DNA of 8,265 nt, taken from assembly GCA_964393115.1 (NCBI GenBank), contig CAYMST010000210.1, positions 1-8,265 on the forward strand, read 5' to 3'. Under the pieces are notes generated by a model, which saw only the letters and a program-made list of their open reading frames with translations, ran no database searches and was not told where the DNA came from. The number at the start of each line of letters is the position of its first letter. Within the stretch, counting starts at the first letter, position 1. The stretch comes from CAYMST01 sp964393115 (GTDB lineage: Bacteria; Bacteroidota; Bacteroidia; Cytophagales; Cyclobacteriaceae). Positions 6,215 to 8,265 of the stretch are shown here, one piece after another. Position numbers and translations under genes: made by a program.

Positions 6215-7177
6215 TTGATAACGAAGCAAAAACCAGTAACCGTTCTAACTGGTTTTTTAGGGGCTGGTAAAACAACTCTTCTTAATGCGATTCTTCGAAG
6301 AAAGAAGAATATTCGTTTTGCGATCATTGAGAATGAAGTCGGAGAAATAGGTATAGATGGAGACTTAATCATTAAAGATTCAGATTCGTTTACTGAATTG
6401 AACAATGGATGTATTTGCTGCTCTCTCAATGAAAACTTTACCAGGACCTTAAAAGAGTTATCAAAAAGGACAGACTGGGATGAATTGATTATTGAGGCCA
6501 CTGGGATAGCTAATCCTGGTGGGATATTAGCTCCGTTTAAAGAGTTTCCATGGTTGGAAAAGCACTTTTCTGTGCCTCAAGTGATTTGCATTGCTGATGC
6601 TCAAAATGTTAAAGAACAATTACGTGTTTCTGATACTGCAGCTTCGCAGTTAGCCTATGGACAACATATTTATATCAGTAAATCAGATTTAATTCCCGTT
6701 GAGCAATTAGATGGTATTCATGACCTGGTCAGTGGATTTAACCCTTTTGCTCAGGTGTCAATAGGAAACAAATCTGATATCCCCATTTCTACATTGTTAG
6801 AAAGAAGAAATGAGGAGTTGTCTTTACCTCCAAGACAAAAGGGGGATAAACACGCTGATCATCACCATCACCATGGACATGATCACCTAGAAGCACTTTC
6901 ATTAGAGTACGATACGTCATTTAATGGGAATAAGCTTTTTGCCAGCTTATATGCTTTTGTGTTACTCCAAGCCACAAATATTTATAGAGTAAAAGGGATT
7001 TTTCACGACGCTAGAAAAGAGAACCAGCAAGTCATTCAGTCTGTGATGAAGTCAGTGTATTTGGAAGATGGAGATCAGTGGAGGGATGGAGAAAAGAAAA
7101 ACTCTCGATTTGTATTCATCGGCAAGCACTTAGATCGGTCTATGTTAGATGAGCTTTTGACGAATTGCCAGCAATAA
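6215..7177 (+). CDS. second COG0523 (CobW-like) GTPase with His-rich loop
   Basis: A 320-residue P-loop GTPase shorter than, and clearly distinct from, the first. It has Walker A GFLGAGKT (13-20), ENEVGEIGID (39-48), metal motif GCICC (65-69) and EATGIANP (94-101). SKSD (155-158) stands where NKxD is expected, so the Asn of the guanine-specificity motif is replaced by Ser. A histidine-rich linker, HADHHHHHGHDH (213-224), separates the GTPase core from the CobW C-terminal domain, a common sign of nickel or zinc handling in this superfamily. The likely start is TTG at 6215; no ATG occurs before the P-loop, and the region upstream is A-rich after a run of nine A (6195-6203). It is the last gene of the rightward operon and converges on sigZ with only 25 bases between stops. 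Probable role: metal hand-over to a client different from that of the first GTPase. Confidence 0.88.
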   Translation: MITKQKPVTVLTGFLGAGKTTLLNAILRRKKNIRFAIIENEVGEIGIDGDLIIKDSDSFTELNNGCICCSLNENFTRTLKELSKRTDWDELIIEATGIANPGGILAPFKEFPWLEKHFSVPQVICIADAQNVKEQLRVSDTAASQLAYGQHIYISKSDLIPVEQLDGIHDLVSGFNPFAQVSIGNKSDIPISTLLERRNEELSLPPRQKGDKHADHHHHHGHDHLEALSLEYDTSFNGNKLFASLYAFVLLQATNIYRVKGIFHDARKENQQVIQSVMKSVYLEDGDQWRDGEKKNSRFVFIGKHLDRSMLDELLTNCQQ

Positions 7178-7202
7178 ATAATCAGAAATCAAAGTCCGTC
7201 TA

Positions 7203-7727
7203 TTACTCACAGCTCGTACAGTTAGCGGTACCTGTAAGGTTTCCTTTCGCATCCAAATCATATTGACAACACTCCTGGAATTGCTTTTTGAGCATAGCTT
7301 TCGAACGCCGTATTCTTGCTTTTACATTGGCACTACTAATACTCAGTATCTCTGATACTTCTTCCTGACGTTTTCCTTCGATGTAGGTTAGCTCAACAAC
7401 TTGCTTATACATACTAGGTAAGTCGTCGATAAACTTATCGAAGCAGCACAGTTCGATTGGGACCTGTTGATCATGTTCTGTAATGCCATTCACTAAGGCT
7501 TTACGTGTCTTTTCCTCTCTATTAAAATGATTGGTAATTTCGTTTCTACCTATTTGAAATACCCACGCTTTCAGTTTTTGCTCATTCTTTAGTTGATGCA
7601 GGCGACTATGTACCTTCAAAAAACTGTTTTGCAAGATATCATTAGCTACATGCTTGTCTTGCACAGTTTTGAGGATAAAGAAATAAAGCTGCTGTGCATA
7701 TTTATGCCAAACCTCAAGTGTATCCAT
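7203..7727 (-). CDS. sigZ: ECF sigma factor, SigZ-like, with cysteine-rich tail
   Basis: A 174-residue sigma-70 family factor. Region 2 spans about 10-70 (DKHVANDILQNSFLKVH, then KAWVFQIGRNEITNHFNREEK). Region 4 spans about 100-150, with the helix-turn-helix YIEGKRQEEVSEILSISSANVKARIRRSKAMLKK. The tail carries CC (153-154) followed by YDLDAKGNLTG and NCTSC (170-173), and another CC pair lies at 94-95 between the two regions. A CC...G...C tail is recalled as characteristic of the SigZ branch and could bind metal or sense thiol state. No anti-sigma factor gene is adjacent. The nearest gene upstream on the same strand encodes the 37-residue cysteine-rich peptide, 137 bases away. It converges with the cobW gene without a visible strong terminator. 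Confidence 0.88.
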   Translation of the reverse strand: MDTLEVWHKYAQQLYFFILKTVQDKHVANDILQNSFLKVHSRLHQLKNEQKLKAWVFQIGRNEITNHFNREEKTRKALVNGITEHDQQVPIELCCFDKFIDDLPSMYKQVVELTYIEGKRQEEVSEILSISSANVKARIRRSKAMLKKQFQECCQYDLDAKGNLTGTANCTSCE

Positions 7728-7864
7728 AAATCATCTTATCTAAAGTCTATTTTAAGAGCTGATATAAAGTCTAGCAATATGCTGTTGAAATCAACTCGTT
7801 TGTGTAATGATCTTATGGATTCCATATAATAGAGAGAAAATTTATGGTCAAAAATAAGGTCAAA
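7728..7864 (-). promoter_or_regulatory. gap upstream of sigZ with a direct repeat
   Basis: A 137-base AT-rich stretch between the cysteine-rich peptide gene and sigZ. TAAAGTCTA occurs twice (7741-7749 and 7765-7773), 24 bases apart in the same orientation, close to the sigZ start. On the sigZ strand these read TAGACTTTA. They could be a regulator site or part of a sigma-specific promoter. I see no perfect TAnnTTTG and no clear terminator hairpin. Confidence 0.3.
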
Positions 7865-7978
7865 CTAGCAACACTCACATTTTTGACACTCACATTTTTG
7901 GCAAGTACAGCTATCCTCAACACAGGACTTGCAGTCACATTTCGTGCAGTCGCAGTCATCACAATTACATTTACTCAT
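7865..7978 (-). CDS. metallothionein-like 37-residue cysteine-rich peptide
   Basis: Reading the minus strand from ATG at 7978 to TAG at 7865 gives 37 residues, of which 14 are cysteines (positions 4, 6, 9, 11, 14, 16, 19, 24, 26, 29, 31, 34, 36, 37). The pattern is almost entirely CxC and CxxC units (KCNCDDCDCTKCDC at 3-16; CTCQKCECQKCECC at 24-37), with Lys, Asp, Glu and Gln filling the rest and no aromatic residue. That is metallothionein composition, suited to a cytoplasmic cluster of zinc, copper or cadmium held by thiolates. It lacks the histidines and aromatic residues of the SmtA/BmtA family, so it is probably not a classical bacterial metallothionein. The orderly cysteine pattern over 37 codons in one frame is very unlikely by chance. 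It is the gene before sigZ on the same strand, and its product may share a metal or thiol-stress role with the Cys-tailed sigma factor. TAAATTTG lies just upstream (7991-7984), but no TTG at the right distance was found. Confidence 0.8.
   Translation of the reverse strand: MSKCNCDDCDCTKCDCKSCVEDSCTCQKCECQKCECC
7871..7900. repeat. perfect 15-bp tandem duplication in the cysteine-rich gene
   Basis: ACACTCACATTTTTG occurs twice in direct succession (7871-7885 and 7886-7900). It is five codons long, keeps the frame, and encodes the repeated unit QKCEC. It points to recent growth of the metal-binding peptide by duplication. Confidence 0.9.
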
Positions 7979-8221
7979 AATTTCAAATTTATGTTTTGCT
8001 AAGTAGACCGCGAATTCCTCAAAAGGATACAAATTATTTCAACTTTTTATTAAGATTAATATTTCTGGTAAGAGTTCTAGTCAATCGGGTTTGAGGCTAG
8101 TTTGGAAAAATGGATTTATTCAGCAGTGAAATAATAGGTTGTTGAAGTATATGTAAGCGTCTTTTTGTGAGTGAAATAAGGACTACTGGTGACCACTTTT
8201 TTCAAATTAACCTTCATTCAA
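7979..8221. other. AT-rich non-coding stretch
   Basis: I find no open frame of useful length on either strand and no RNA gene. It must carry the promoter of the cysteine-rich gene, but only an isolated TAAATTTG next to the start codon fits the consensus. TAG, TAA and TGA are frequent in all frames. Confidence 0.5.
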
Positions 8222-8244
8222 ATGAATACGTATTCATGGATGAA
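8213..8244. promoter_or_regulatory. palindrome array, candidate operator
   Basis: ATGAATACGTATTCAT (8222-8237) is a perfect 16-bp palindrome. It is flanked by further TTCAT (8213-8217) and ATGAA (8240-8244) words, so TTCAT and ATGAA alternate four times in 32 bases. The ATGAAT...ATTCAT form resembles operators of TetR-type dimers, but no regulator gene is visible here. It overlaps a possible start codon at 8236. Confidence 0.45.
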
Positions 8245-8265
8245 CAACTAAGTTTATTGGTTGTG
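8236..8265 (+). CDS. possible gene start cut by the window end
   Basis: ATG at 8236 opens a frame (MDEQLSLLVV) that runs to the edge without a stop. Ten codons are too few to judge. The palindrome immediately upstream gives weak support for a gene start here. Confidence 0.2.
   Translation, partial: MDEQLSLLVV

Overview
The window most likely comes from a member of the Bacteroidota. The clues are two candidate promoters of the Bacteroidetes type (TTG, then TAnnTTTG about 20 bases on), A-rich start regions without Shine-Dalgarno sequences, a signal peptide ending in LAQ, and protein sequences typical of that phylum. Base composition is moderately AT-rich. I see no tRNA, rRNA, CRISPR array, insertion sequence or transposase. 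Nearly everything can be read as one zinc-homeostasis locus with a thiol-rich module beside it.

Left arm (78-3046, minus strand): a tightly packed operon of an ABC ATPase, a MacB/FtsX-like permease with a roughly 100-residue histidine-rich insertion in its extracytoplasmic domain, a small secreted protein with a CYFC motif, and a Fur-family regulator that is probably Zur. The first three genes are joined by start/stop overlaps. Gene order matches the Zur-regulated PA4063-PA4066 type of operon known from Pseudomonas, except that the separate His-rich protein seems to be replaced by the insertion inside the permease.

Centre (3047-3164): a divergent promoter region. One 21-bp near-palindrome (core GCAACCGTGTTGC) carries the -33 element of the leftward promoter in one arm and that of the rightward promoter in the other. 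A single bound dimer could therefore switch off both operons. This is the best candidate for the Zur box, and zur itself is the last gene of the left operon.

Right arm (3165-7177, plus strand): a MerC-like membrane protein, an unrecognised 76-residue protein with a CYNC motif, a ZigA/YciC-like COG0523 GTPase, HisI, a type IA FolE, and a second COG0523 GTPase with a His-rich loop. HisI and FolE are zinc enzymes that keep all their metal ligands here. Their place between two putative zinc-delivery GTPases suggests chaperone-client pairs rather than zinc-free replacement enzymes.

Right edge (7203-8265): on the minus strand, a SigZ-like ECF sigma factor with a cysteine-rich tail. Upstream of it is a very short gene (7865-7978) encoding a 37-residue peptide with 14 cysteines, a metallothionein-like protein that is easy to miss. 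The last 290 bases hold no clear complete gene, but contain a perfect 16-bp palindrome (8222-8237) at a possible gene start cut by the window edge.
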